Shown here: in pieces, positions 1-14,500 of the stretch
Position numbering within the stretch: position 1 is the stretch's first letter
Layout: each line of letters starts with the position of its first letter
Assembly (NCBI GenBank): GCA_028583415.1
Contig: CM053267.1
Span: 53,148,914-53,212,913 of the forward strand
DNA from: Protea cynaroides
Taxonomy: Eukaryota; Streptophyta; Magnoliopsida; Proteales; Proteaceae
Length of the DNA stretch: 64,000 bases
Direction of reading: 5' to 3'
The notes under the pieces: generated by a model
What the model was told of the DNA's origin: nothing
The model's database searches: none
What the model saw: the letters and a program-made list of their open reading frames with translations, nothing else
Program-made: the position numbers and the translations under genes

Positions 1-35
1 TTGTACTGAAAGAGGGGAATTCAAGTTCCATGGAA

Positions 36-167
36 ATCCTCTCCATCCGTCCAGCTGTCCAACCGTCCAGCCAAACATCGGACGGCTGGGATATACCAGG
101 CACACATCCCAATGTAATCCCAATCGTCTGATGTTCAGCTGAACGGATGAAGAGGATTTTTATACTA
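36..167. mobile_element. Small TIR element related to the 637-783 MITE
   Basis: AAATCCTCTCCATCCGTCCAG at the left (20 of its bases) is the inverse of CTGAACGGATGAAGAGGATT at the right, with two changes. The end word AAATCCTCT is the same as in the element at 637-783. No target duplication was read. Confidence 0.5.
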
Positions 168-2593
168 CCTATTACTAACAGCTACCAGCGAAGACTGCGG
201 TCTTCTAAGTGGCAGCTTGATGCCAATGTATGTTATTGCAGAACTGGTTCAAGAAATTGAAGAGAATGTTGATTAATGGCTGACCTGAACTTGAAAAGTG
301 AAGCTCTCACTATTTGGGCTCGAAATCAAGCTCTGGGTCTCAGATTGCAGCAATGAACAAACTATTCATTATGTACCTTGAGATAAACATCCGTTAAATA
401 GTCTGGCATGTTTGGGGAGAGCAACAGCGAGTTCACAAAACTTATCTGGCTTTAAATCCGTGTTAGATGCGATCTCAGAGAGGTATCCATGGATCAATTT
501 TTGCGAAGAAGAAAGAGAAGATGATGAAAGAAGGTGAGAAAAGGAAAACAAAGAAAGGTGGGTATGCCACTGGTTCTGTACGGCTGAAATTGGAATCTGG
601 ATCTCTAACCCCTCCCTCGCCAAACCCAACAGGTATGCAAAAAAATCCTCTCCCGCCCACCTGCCGCCTGCCAAGGGCGGGATTTCAGCCGGCTCACCTC
701 CCCATGTATTGGTAGGCGGGCCGACTGATCCCCAGCCCTTGGATCAGCGGCAGGAACCTCCTGCCGCGGGAGAGGATTTCTTTCCCAACAGGTATAGTGT
801 TTCATCTTTGTCTCAGTCTAGTACAGAATCTACGTTTAAGGGAATCAATGAAAAGTAAAAGAGGAATAAAAGAAACGATGAAGAAGTTGAAGCACATAAA
901 CCGCAAGAAGGCTGAGGAATGAAACAATCTGGGGGCTTTACAGAGATGGAAGAAAGTAAATGTTGTTACCACCATTAATGGAATTTGAATTTGCAGAGAA
1001 CATACCAGATTCAACTCCTTCAAAGCTCGCAAAGATGAAATGTAGGTGGGAATCCCCCCGACAATAGAGTTGTTTGTGAAATTTGAGGACTGAATGAATA
1101 AACTGAAGCAAAGAATCAAGGAAGAGTCCTTGAAACCTCGTTTGAGGCAGGATTGAGAAACACCAATTGTTGATGAAAATCACAAAATGCTCCGGACAAG
1201 AAGTTGTAAGAGAGATGAGTTGTAGAGCCTAGGGCAAAAAAAAAGGGTACAGATGTAAGAGGCAAAAAAAAATAACTTCACTCATTCATCAAAGGTAGCT
1301 TTGACATTTAAAAACTATGGTAGCATTACATCATACTTTAACAGAAGACAATTATCGGAGTAGAGTTAAGTATAACAACCTGTAAACTAATGCGGAGGTC
1401 TGAGCGATTGATTTGAAATGAAGGGTATACTGTGTAATATAGCCAAAACACAAGGAACATCAGAGTAAATTTACCTTAAATATTGGGGGGAAATCACTGC
1501 CCGACCACATTCCTCCTATGGCCGGCCAGAGGATGTTAATTGTTGTAACTTGTAACCAAAGAGGTGACATTACGAAGTTGTAATCTTCTCTTGATTGACG
1601 CTTGTCTTATTCTCAAAGGTTGATTTAAGTCAAAAGGTGAAAGAGGATCACCCACCATGTATGTCCATATATTCCCATATTTGTCAGCCGTCCAATTTTT
1701 TTCCATCACCCATTTCGTGGTCATTAACTTTTAAATACTTGATTTTGCCACTTGGCCAACCACAATTGGTATAAAACTTGCCATGTCTGAATCACCATTT
1801 CAGCCATCGGACTTGCCATGTGATAGAACCAAAGCTAACTCAACATAAACAGAAAGGATAAGCAGTAGCTATTATATGAGTGAAAAAATAGCAGAAATAG
1901 AAAGAGGGGAAGAAGAAGAATACCTGAGATAGAAAAAAGTCCAAGGTTCAGATTCGTAAGAGAAGACGGAGAGAGAAAGTCACATGGTAGCCAGGAGGCT
2001 CAGGCCAAACAACTCAGTTCAATCCAAATCAATATTCCATTCAGTTCTGATCTTCGGTGGTTACATTGGAGTATTTAAAGAAATTAAAACCAAAAGATTC
2101 CTAATTTGAACTACAAAACCAAGAGAGTTTAAGCTTAACTCAGACCAACCCCCTATGTAATATATTGCTAATTGTAAGATAATACATAAAAACCAAATTA
2201 CATAAATAACCACAATTACTAACTAAATTCCACTTTGGCCTAGGTCACCAAATCAGATCATAGCGATCCAACCAAGCAAATGCCTCTCCATCACTATGGT
2301 TAGTCACTAAAACAAATGAAAACCAGAAATCTCAAATACCTGGAAATAGTGCAATTATATATGAAGTTGCCTCAGATATTTGATTCTTTGTTAAAGTAAA
2401 GAAAATGCCTCAGCATTAATAAATGTTCTGCCCTCTTAGGCTGTGAAACTACCTGACCTCCAAAACTTGTACAAAATTTGGAAGTAATCTCCCATATAAA
2501 CTCATTGACATCAACAAATGCCAAGAACTTGCAGACTGCATCAATAGCATCATAGAACAAACATAGACCACTATACCTTAAATATTATGAAAA
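168..2593. other. 3' flank of the MEE22-like gene, no gene seen
   Basis: Apart from the MITE at 637-783, AT-rich DNA without a supported coding region. The sequence just after the stop at 2594 is presumably 3' UTR. A 62-codon minus frame at 2372-2560 has no start in a good context and no splice link. Confidence 0.4.
637..783. mobile_element. GC-rich MITE with flanking 12-bp direct repeat
   Basis: Seen: GCAAAAAAATCCTCTCCCGC at the left and GCGGGAGAGGATTTCTTT at the right are inverse copies. CCCAACAGGTAT occurs at 625-636 and 784-795, so the insertion is clear, although 12 bp is longer than usual. The middle holds a second hairpin-prone GC stretch (GGCGGGATTTCAGCCGGC). Confidence 0.72.
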
Positions 2594-5500
2594 TCATCCA
2601 GTTGTGTGAAGCATCTCACGCTGCCAACTGAGTACCCCAGCAGACTGGAAAAGGTTAAATGACAAGGACTTTTGCTCTTTGCTCAGCTGAGTAAACCACT
2701 TTCTTATAATACCAGCATGACTAGACTGACTTGTATCAAGTGGCAGCACTTGCTTGTTCTCTACAAGTACACCAAAGTCTTGAGAAAGCAGGCCTAATAA
2801 AGAATTTACTATGGCAATTTGAGTAGGAAAACTCCATTTTCTGGTGGTAGTATGATTCAAAAAATCAGACAGACGACTATTCAAGTCTTCAACTCCCATC
2901 TTTTGACATCCACTCGCATCAATTCCAAGCCTGAAACATACACAAAAAAAATTAAAATAAAGTTAAGTAAGGGAATAAAGGCAAAAACATAAGGCTATTT
3001 AAATATCAACCAATACATAAGATAGAAAATCCATGGTCATACAATGGAAAGTATAAGTCCAAATATGATAGGGACAGAAATATTTTGAAGATGCTGGTGA
3101 GATATCATGTTGCTAAAAGTTGCAAAAAACAACAAGGAGTAGTTATGCAGAGCATGAACAGCAAGAATCATCTAATTCAAAGAACCCACCTTTATGCATC
3201 CAGAAGTCCAGGTTATTGCTTCATGTCAACGACCAGGCTCAACCATGTGGGAAAGTGGCTTATGTTGTGATTAATTAGCTTTGATGCTGCATTTCTCTAG
3301 TCATAGTTTTTGAGGTACTCTGCTAACTCTGCCCCATTGTCCTGGTATGTATTGGTTTCTATTCCTTTTAGCTTGTGGTGAATTTTGTTTTATATTTTGG
3401 GTACACCTAGGACCTAGCTATATTTGTGCTCTTTTGATAATAACTTAGAACAGAAGTTTCTTTTTCGCTTTTATAATTACTTAAAACTGAAGTGTCTTAG
3501 CCTTAAAGCCCAAATTTTAGTTTTAGGCCTAAATCTTAGAGGAGGCAGGTCAATTCATCCTTCACTACTACAAGGCACGGTTCGTGGTGGTTACGACTAG
3601 AGTCGAGATGAAACCCTAGGTCGGTACTAAAAAGTTCCAGGTTTCAACTTGGTTTTGGTCCACCCAACCTTATAAAAGGATGGGTTTCAACCCAAACGCG
3701 ACCAGGTTTTAACTCCAAAGCCAGGAACAATACGCAAAAACAACACTTATTAGGCAGTACTTATTTATAACTAATATCATTTAAGTAAATGAAACATTTA
3801 CTTAAGATATTATTTATAAATAAGCAAATACCCCCCATTTGAATCCAATAAAAATAGTCTAAAATTCAAATTCCAAAAGAATAAGAAGTCCAACTTTCCG
3901 GTTCAAAAACAAAAACCAGATTTTTAGGTCAGGGCTGATTTTCAACTTACAAATGCTAGGCTTTTTCCCAAATCTAAAAATTCTATAAATCTTACTATAG
4001 TAAAGCATCACTAAAAACCAAAAGTGCGCTAAAATAGTTCATTGCTTTGATGCCCAAAATATTATTTACATTCAGACGACTTTAAACACCATTCACGTAC
4101 TTTGAACAAGGTTTGACCGCAATGTAATTTCTTCATTATAACTCAGATTCAAGGAATCTCGGGTATATTGGAAAGCAGATTATGCTAACTTTGCAACAAA
4201 GCCAAAATTGTTTGAATCCGAGATATATCGAAAAAGTTACACTATGGTCAAACCATTTTTGGAGTATGCGAATGTTGTTTAAAGTCGCCCTACAAGAAAA
4301 TAATTTTTTGCACATCAAAGCAAGAGATTATTTTGGCTCACTTTTAGTTTTTAGAGAAAATCTTTACTATAATAAGATTTATGAAATTTTTAGATTTGGT
4401 AAAAACCTAGCATTTGGAAGTCGAAAATCGTCCCACACCTAAAAATATGGTTTTTGTTCTTGAATCGGAAAGTTGTTCTTCTTATCTTTTTGGAATTTGA
4501 ATTTTAGACTATTTTTATTGGATTCAAATGTAAGGTGTCTGCTTATTATGAATAATATCTTAATTAAATGAAATATAAAATTAAAGAAACATTTACTTAC
4601 ATGATATTAATCATAAATAAGTGTTACTTACTTAACCCTGGACACAATCGTAGGGCTCAACGTTACTAACAAACTTGGGTCCATACCACATATTATCATT
4701 TTGGATTTTTTTTAAACTAATGTGGAAATATGTGTAAAATGGTTAAAATAGGCTACCAAAAAAAAAATCAGATCAAGAAAAAACACTTTGAGGCCTTGAA
4801 ACCATGGTTTCCAAATGTCCCAAGAAAAATCCCAGGTTTCAACCGAAGCCTAGTCAAAACCCGAGACAACGGTTTCGAGGCTGGTCGAAACCGACACCTC
4901 GAGCCTTGCTTCAAGGGTCATAGAAAACAATGCATTATTTATCAAACAAGAAATAAGTTTCATGTTTAGATTGAAGTTCATTTATATGCTTCACTATTGC
5001 TATTGATTAATGTCTATGATGTTATTCATCAAGTCCAACTATTAACTGGTAAGTAACTCTTTTACAGAATGTCCTCCATTTTTTGTCCCCCATAGTTCAC
5101 CTCTTTGCGGAGTTCTATTTAACCATTCCATTACCTCCAGTCCTCCACTTGACTTTACAAACTCAACTCAACTCGACCCAACCTTCATCCCAGCCAAATG
5201 GGGTCAGCTATATGGATCCTTTGTCTCCAATCAACTCTATTCAAAACCATAAGTGATTCCAATCCTAAGCTATACATGTCTTTCCTCCCCAATTCTCCTA
5301 AGGTTATTTTAGGTCTTCCCCTAGCTCTTTTAGCCCCTTTAATTTGAAATAAATCACTTCTCCGTACTGGAGCATTTCAAGACCTCCGTTGGACATATCC
5401 ATGCCACCTCAAATTAGTTTCTCGCAAGTTATATTTCTTGTTCTATTTGGGTGAATAGGTAAGATATATTCACCAAGGCACAAAGTTATAGATCAAGTCC

Positions 5501-8500
5501 ATTGTCTGAATAAGGAACCGAAAAGAAAACAAAATTACGAGGGATCAACATGGAAGATCCTATCCATAGAAAGTTGCAAGTTTCTCACAACTTATCTTGA
5601 ATTGGAGCAACTCCTAGGTTTTTTCTAATTTGTTCGCTCTTTATTTTATCGTTTCCAGTTTTACCACTCATCCACCCCAACATCCTCATTTCAACTACAC
5701 TAAGTTTGTTAAAATGTTTTTTCTTTACTGCCCAACATTCACCCCCATACGTGAATGTTGGTTGTATAATTGTTTTACAGTTTTTCTTTGAGTTCTAAAG
5801 AGATATGTCGATCACACAATACTCCGGACGCATCCCTCCACTTCATCCACCCTACTCTAATTCTTTGTACAATATCATTCTCCTTCTTTATTTATGATTG
5901 AACTTATGTAACTAAAGTTATCACCTTGTTGTAACTCCCTATCATCAATTTCACCACCTCACTCTTCGTCCTATTGTTACTGAAGTTACACATCATATTC
6001 TCTATTTTGTTCTACTTATCTTAAAGCCTTTTGATTCCAAGGTACATCTCCACAAATCCAACTTTGCATTTATCCTAGCTTTTGTTTCACCCACCAAACA
6101 ATATCATCGGCAAAAAGCCAACACCAAGGGATTTGATTGTGAATGTCTCTAGTCAGCTTGTCTATGAGAACTGCAAACAATATAGGCTTAGAGGTAATCT
6201 TTGACGTAATGTAACTGTAATTGGGAATTCAATAGTCTGTCCCCCACCCCCCACCCCCCCCAAAAAAAAAAACAGTTTTTACACTATTCAGTAGCACTAA
6301 ATTAAAGTGTTATGCTCTTGCACCTCAACAACACCTTTCCCAAACCCAAATTTAAAACCCTAAACGACATTTTCATCAAATACTCTTTATTTCAATTAAC
6401 GTTCAGTTTACACCATTGTTGGAAGAAGAAAAGAAAAAAAAACGCTTTCCTCGAACCAGCTTTAGCTCTGGTTAGTTCAAGGTCATCAGGGATGGGGATG
6501 ATGCTCAGATTGCCAGAAACATAGGTCCTGCATGTTCACTGCATTGCTCCAAAATTCACCAAAATGGGCCATATTTTACAACAACCAAGGCTGTCAAGGC
6601 ATCGCCTAGGCATCCAGGCGCCTAGGTGAGGCCTTGAAAACTAGGTTGCCTTGGGTGCCTAATCGGGCACCTAGTAGGGCACCTTGGTCACCTTGGGCGT
6701 CTGTCAACCCTCCATCGCCTTGAAATGCCTTGTCGCCGTGACAACCTTGCAAACAACTCAACTCAACCAAGCCTTTTCCCAACACAATAGAGTTGGCTAC
6801 ATGAATCTTGATTCACTGTTCAACCTTGTTAGAAGCCATATTTGTTGCTAACAAGGCATCCATATCTTTTTTTGTCATTACTTCTTCCGGATAATTATCA
6901 GTCTACCTCCTATATTTTTAGCTCCTCTAATTTGTAAAGTGTAAACTATGACTCTTCTTTACCGGAGCATTCAATGTCCTCCCTTTTATCTTCCCTAACA
7001 ACCTCAGATGACTCTCTTTAAGTTGTTACCAATTACGGCCACTCCTAAATCAACTTTAATGTATTCATTTCTTATTTTCTCTCTAATGGTTTAGCTATGT
7101 ATCCACCTCAACAACCTGATTTCAACTCAATTATTTTATTTGTGGTAGTTTCTTTCCCGATACTCAGCTCCAAACAACATTGTTGAATACGGCCATCCTA
7201 TAAATTTTCCCTTTAAGTTTTAATGCAATGTATCAATTCAAAACAAAGAAATGAAAATTTCAAATATTTCCTCAAAATTTCAGCCTTGAAAGTTGTAATT
7301 CCTCCATTTCATTTTAATGGCAAAACAAATAAATCCTATAGTGAAATTTGGAAGAGAATTGCTCCTTCTCCCTCCTCCCATTTTCTCGAGTCTTCAACCA
7401 AAAGCCACTAGAATAATCCTGCAACGCAACCTGGGATAGAGATCATGCAGCTTCTGTGCCAATAGCCAAACCATTCATCGTCCCAAAAGCATATACAAGA
7501 TCCATTCCCAACCTGAAAGAGAATTATTTACAGAACTCCTTCAAGGTATTTCACTGGTGTTTTCTGCACAGTACATCCACAGACATCCCCAACCCTATTG
7601 GACACCTCAATGTTTTTACTCCTGAAACCCTGCCCGGCTTTGCTGGTGACCTACCACCTGGCCTCCAAAGCAGGAGGATCAACCCATATGAGCCAGTTTT
7701 CCTCAAACTCATAGACTTGATCAATGAACTATGCATTTTGGCTATTGAAAACTCAACCCTATGCGAAAATGATTTATCTTTAGTGCAAGCCCAACAGAAC
7801 CAGCCCTCGGACTAGAATTTTTGAACCCGAACTAAATACTCAGTGCCAGCTCAACATGGGCCTAGGCTTGGCCCAAAGCCCAGAATAGAGAGAGAGAGAG
7901 AGAGAGCAAGGCTTAAGTATCTGTGTCGGTATTGTATGGTCAGACATCTACATAAATCCTGCCATTAACTCTATTTAAATTCAGTATTCCAAATCTGATT
8001 TCTAATTTCAGATGCAAGGCACTATAAAATTTGGGTAATTACACTAGAGGTACCCGACGTTCTGAGAAATCATACCAGAGGTACCTCACGTTTCAAAAAC
8101 CATACCAGAGGTGTCTCTTCTCATATTTCCAACATTAACCCTATTTAACGTTGGCATCCTCTAAGTTAACCATTAGATCTACCTCAAATTTCCAAGGACT
8201 GATCGTTTCTTGTTTAACTACCCTTATTTGGTGCCTGATCGTTGGTACACCCACCGGAAAAACAGTAAGTTGGGGTGCGGAGTTTTCACCGGAGGTGTGT
8301 ACCATAGTCGGGATTTGTGACTTGGTGATAAGCATCTGCCGGTGAGGAAGGGTCACAGGAGAGGATAGGGGCAGGAGAGGGGGTGGGCAATTGAGACAGC
8401 GATGAGCACATGGGAATCCGAGTGGTGAGTTGTTGCAGCAACGGGATGGTGAGAGTGAACCAAAGGAGACCAAGAAAGTTATGCTAAACAAGGGTAAATT

Positions 8501-11500
8501 TGGAAGTACAAAATAAAAGGTACCCCAAGTGTAATATTTTTGAAACGTCAGGTACCTCTGGTATAATTTCTCAAAACGTCAGGTATTTCTGGTATGATTT
8601 TTGAAACGTGAAGTACCTCTGGTATAATTTCTTAAAACATCTGGTACTTCTGGAGTAATTTACCCATAAAATTTTAAGGTTTGTTTTTATATTTCAATTC
8701 ATAAGATTGAAATCTGGAGTTAGATATTGTACTCAGAATTCTGTTTTTTGTTTTAAGAAACCAGAATCTTTAGTTGTTCCATAACCATAACCAGATTCCA
8801 TAGCCACTTATGACCAATCCCTTATTCCGGAACCTAATTTCATAGTTATCCTTGTTCCATATCTAGACCCATCTATTGCTCTTAGTTGATCACTTTACCT
8901 GCAGGCTTGTGATTGTACAACATCATTCAGATGATAAAATAATTCTTAAATACAAATTATGAGCTTGTTTTTCCTTTTTGCCTCCTAGAACCAATAGAAC
9001 AAAAGCAGAAGAAGAAAACACATCTCAACAGATACTAGGTTTTTTTTCTTCTTCCTTTTGAGGTAGACAAATATAGCAAATTTCATTAGTTAATAGATAA
9101 AAATCTACACTTACAGCATGATAACAGTATAGCTCTACAGAAAGGAACTAGATGTAGAGACATATATTTAAGCTCTGTGTTGCTCAACATAAATTAAGTA
9201 TTTAAGTGATACAATATGAAGCCCTGAAAGGTCGGACACTCGGACTAAAATCATAAATCAGAACAGTCACACAATGAAATAAAAATTCAAAAGAAGCAAA
9301 AGAGCATAAAATCCTAAGAGAATTAAAGAAAGCACAAAAGGAAATGGGTCAAGGTATTAACTAGGAACAACTAAAGAGCTTAACCCTACAGATACTACAA
9401 GTGAAAACATGGCCTGACAACTTTTAAGTGATATATCAAGTTCAAATGTAAATGCTCAACTCTTCAAAATTCTTAACTGTTAATACATCAATTCCTTCAA
9501 AGATAATCATACGCTATAATCAGCAGAAGCCCTCAAATCTATAATAGACATATCAGAGATATTTAAGGGTGTATACAGAATCAGAACAAAGCTTACCTCC
9601 CAAGTTGACCTAGCAGGACAATAATAGCAGTCGAAAATTTCTCTGGAATGCTTGATTCCAACATTTTTAAAAGCACAGGAATAATAGTTCTGCATGTCCA
9701 CTCCCAATTCTGAGCTCAAACACAAGGGAAAAAGGAAAGGTCAATTAATTCCTCATTATGTACCAACTACCTTTGTAAAAAAAAACTAAGAACAATTTAG
9801 TTGAAAAGAGTTGTATCAAAACTTTTTGGAAGGAAAGAAAACAAAAGCACAATCAGAATAAAAGACGGCTCGAAGTTGCATGGATTCCACAGTCAATAAC
9901 ATAAAATTACAAAAGGATTACAAGAGGCTCAATTGTCAGGAGAAATAAAAGTTAACAGTAAATTCCAACAATAGAAAGATACAGAAGTAAACATGAAACA
10001 ATGGAACAGTCAACCCAGAATTAGAACCCATACCATGCTGCATGCAACAAGCTCCACCAATGATAGAATGTCACTGAAGTGAAACAAGCTACCATTAACA
10101 ACAGAAGTAGACTGAAAAGTAGCATCAAGCTTGGATAAACAAGAGGAACCATTGCTGTCCATTTCAGAGATATCTTCTTCTGATTTGGAAAAGCTTTCAA
10201 CAGCGGTCTCCAAGAAGGGCAAGACTGTGTGGCTACATGAATTAGGAGATCGGATCAAATTTTGTTCTTTGATCCCAAAATCAACACAATTCTGAAGCAT
10301 TTCCAATAGCAATAATATAGCTTCATCCATAGAAACAGCACCTTCAGCAAATGGGCATTTGGGACATCGGGAAAACCCAGACCAGTTGTCACTTTCAGAT
10401 GGGACATAAGAATCAGTATTAGTACCAAATGATTCCTTTCCTTCCTCAAGATATGAAACAATAGACTTAATGACAGTCATAATCAGACCATAATTGCTCA
10501 ATGTAAAATATTTTTCTCCACATAGATAGGCAAACACATGAAGCACTCTCAGAATCAAAGAGGAACCAAACTTGCACATCCGGAGAATGCTGTATGACGC
10601 ATCACAAATCAAACTAATGCAGTCAACTGCACGACATATAGAGGCCAATATAATACTCCCAACCATCAATTTATCAATACTGACTATTTGGGGGGAAAGA
10701 AACATAGTCATGCCATCCGAAAGAAAGATTCTGTACCCAGAACCACATGGAACATCAGTAGACACCCAAACTCTTCCATCAATAAGGAAATCCTCAATGA
10801 CGCCAAGGAGGACATCCAACTCAAATAATTCAGAAAATATGCGTCTACACTCCGCATCAGCCATCACTGCCAGAACAGAAAGTTAATCAGTTTATTATAT
10901 AATTAAATCAAAATGACCCTACTGAAGACCTTGTAGACAACGAATGATTAGAACTCCTTAAACTGCATAAGAAAAGTTAAGATATATGAGCAAACCTGTT
11001 TCTATGTGTGTCAAAAAAGAATCTGAACATGAGAAAGAGTCTCCAGTTGAGGAATTTCCAGCTTTCACCAACTCAACCACAGAAACGTTGTAAAGCAACA
11101 ACGTAAAGAAGACACAAGCCTTTTCTCTATAGCAATAACCAGAAACACAAGTTAGTTCAAATAATCCATCATGTTATCAGACATTATGATTGGAAAAAGA
11201 AAAAAAAAGGGGGGGCCTAGATGATAACTCAAGTCTAAAAGGTACAGATACCTTGATTTCACTGTATCTGCATATTATTACCTATGTTCTGCTATCCTGC
11301 AGAATATAGAATCCCAACAACTATGCAATAGGGACTTAGAAGCAAGGATTAAAGTATTGTGTATCGGTAGCATGTCGGTCGGGCTATTTTAAGAGATGGA
11401 TCATATTGTATTGTGGATACGGTGGATACAGTGGATACGCTAAGATACGAGGCAAAATACACACGGGAATGATTAGGAAACATGCAAAACACAATTTTTA

Positions 11501-14500
11501 AGCATAAAAAAACTATAATAAGCAATCTTGAAGTATTTCCAAGGATTAAAGACATAGTTGATGACATTCAATGAGCTACAACCTTCGGATCCCATGAACT
11601 GTAGGTTTTCAGCAAGGAGGAAAACCAGAAAAGTGGGAAAAAAAAAAATCAATCATATCAAGCTTTATAAGTGCGTATCAACCGTATCGAGGTGTATCGG
11701 TCCGTATCGAGGTGTATTGAGCCGTATCAATAAATGTATCTTATTTTTTTTGCGAGAATGGAAATATAAGTGTATTGACACGTATCAAGTGTATCGAGCC
11801 GCATCGGTTCGATACAGTCAATACATGTGGATACATTTTTTGTTTTAAAAAAAAGAGATACGTATCGAAGAGTATCATATCGACCACTACTGATATGGAT
11901 AAGTATCGGTGGATACAGGGCGTATCGATCGATACTTAAAACCATGCTTGGAAGACCCAAAATACAGGTCTAAGCTTGCAGTTAATTTCATAAACCATGA
12001 GACTCTACAGTTGGCAGCAATCCCGTTGGAGATTTTATCATCTAGTGAGACACATTCGTCACTTGATCTCAATGGCTTAAATGTCTTTTCATTGAGACCC
12101 AGGAAAGCTAAAAACAAGGTTTGAAAATCTCAGATTTGCCCCCATTCGTTTTTCTGCAAAACCAAAATATTTTGCCAATTTCGGTGACATTTCGGCAAAA
12201 TGTAGAACCATGACTAAAACCTTGGCCGACGAGTTGCTAGACATGTGGTTGTGACTTGTGAGGCTCCATTTGGTGGTTGAATCCTTACCCCTTGTGAGGT
12301 AGTTGTTGATTTAGTTCAATGACTTTGTTGTGCCTTGTTTTCTACTATCATGTTTTTCTCCTAGCTGTCTAGATGTGGAGCTTCTCCCCTTGTTGTTTTT
12401 GTGATCTTATCTTTCTCTTTCAATAAAATTTCTTGCTTGTCAAAAAGAATGGGGGGAAAAAGATTCAGTTCATATCAGTGCAAAATATGACAATATTGGC
12501 CTATATACATCTAATGTTGCTTCGGCCACACTTGCAAATTCAGGCCTAGTGCGAGAATTCCATCAGAGTTGAGTTGATGTACAACATCAAACTAAGGATG
12601 GATTCCAATTCCACAAGGGACCATGGACACATTTGGGAGGGTGACTCAGCCAGTTTCATTGGTTATATGGAGAAGGTACAGTCAGATAACGGCCTTCGCT
12701 TCTTCCAGGAACTATCTTATTCAAATGGAACTTACATCCACATGGAGGATGATCTCCAACCCAATGTTGTTTACATCTCATGTGATATGTCAGCATTCTG
12801 GCTCCTTTGTAACCAAGTTTTGTTCGTTTTCTTCTGCACCCCACAACCATCATATTGTCATTCATGATTTTTCTTTCCTGGAAAAGGCTATTGCACATGA
12901 ATAATCATGGAAATGGTATACAAGAATAGTAAAGAACAAGAGATGTTAAATAAATCAGATTATCAGGAGTATCATAAGGATAGGAATATGGTGGTTCAGT
13001 AGACATCGGTCAAACTGTGTGGGATAACTGACATTTGACTCTAAACAAAGCCAAAACAATAGATAGACTGAGATTCAACGCCAGAAAGAAGGGCAGGAAA
13101 GCGCCCAGCCAAAACTAAAGCCATACTTAAAATGAAACCACCAATCTAAAAGGAAAAAGTAAAAGGAGCTATGAGGTGAATAGGGAATAGGGGGCAACGA
13201 CTTCTGGTATGATGCAGAGTCTAGAATAGAATCTATAGAGCACAAAGGTTGGAACCACACTAATAACCATGTTTAAATTGAAGAACTTGAAGAATAAAGC
13301 AAAAAATTTCAGGTTTTCATGCAGTTCTGTGAAAATCAGTTATTCTGGTAATTGCCAAACAGTACCTGGGCCTTGCACTTAAGAATAATACTCATGAAAC
13401 TTCAGAAACAAAAGGAGAAACTAGATGGTAAATAGAGGCTGTAAAAATTCAACTGTAACTTGTTAAGACTTACCATCGTAAAAACTTTAGGGAAGAGTAC
13501 ATAATACCTAAAGAGTTATTCTAAACCAGAAAACACAGTTTTATAAGAGACTAGAAGGAATGATTGGACAGGTAACAGAAAACAAGAAAACAGAGCATGT
13601 AAATCAGACATGCTGATAAGGTTAGAATAACAGTACACTATTGACAGAATTCAAGAGAGAATGCATATAGAAGATTAACCAAAACTTTGTAAACTAGTTA
13701 GTATTGGACGAGTATGGAAGATTTAAGAAAGCTGAAATTTAACCAAAAAACAGAGGTTCCGCCTGCTATAGAAGAAGAAGAAATAAAAGCAAGAAAGAGA
13801 GAGAGAGAGAGAAGAAGAAGATTGGAAGATGACACCCGTATCGTAAGAATCAGAACTCAAAGAAAAAGTAAAGGAGAGAGATAATCAACTAAGACAACCC
13901 TCACATGAGAGCCAAAACTAAGGGTTCCATTAAGCTAATTCCCTCATAATTTACCAGCCGCGCATGCTTAACAGCAACTAAAAAACTCAGAAATCAGTAT
14001 TCATTCAATTAGATTTTTTTTTTTTTTTAAATGCTCAGAAATTTATTGACAATTAGATAATTGATCGAGGGGTTCTAACATTTAAATATATTCTAACAAA
14101 CAAAATCCAACTCTCACATGGACTCCCTATCAAAATCAGATCTGATAATGAATATTTAAACTCAATTTGGACTCAAGTCACTCTACTGCCTGCCATATGT
14201 AGCCTCCTATTCCAACAGTAACACTGAAACTAGACTTCAATACCTATCTAAAGCCACTAAAGATCCCAATTATAATTAATTTCTGTTTACAAAATACCCC
14301 AAAAAATATATTAAACACCCTAACTACCCCTGCTAGAACTGATGGCCAAAGTTAGGCTTGATTCTCCTTTTCCTGAACTTCCAAACTGGATGGTGCTTAT
14401 CCAGCCAGGCCTCTGCAACTGCATCAACTTAAGACCAAAATCAAGGGCCGCCTTCAGCTGCATCTGAACCTGACACAGTCCAACACTGCTTAAGATGAAA

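Noticed and set aside
2372..2560. Small minus-strand gene downstream of the MEE22-like stop
   Set aside because: 62 codons, no recognisable domain or promoter; more likely the 3' UTR or flank.
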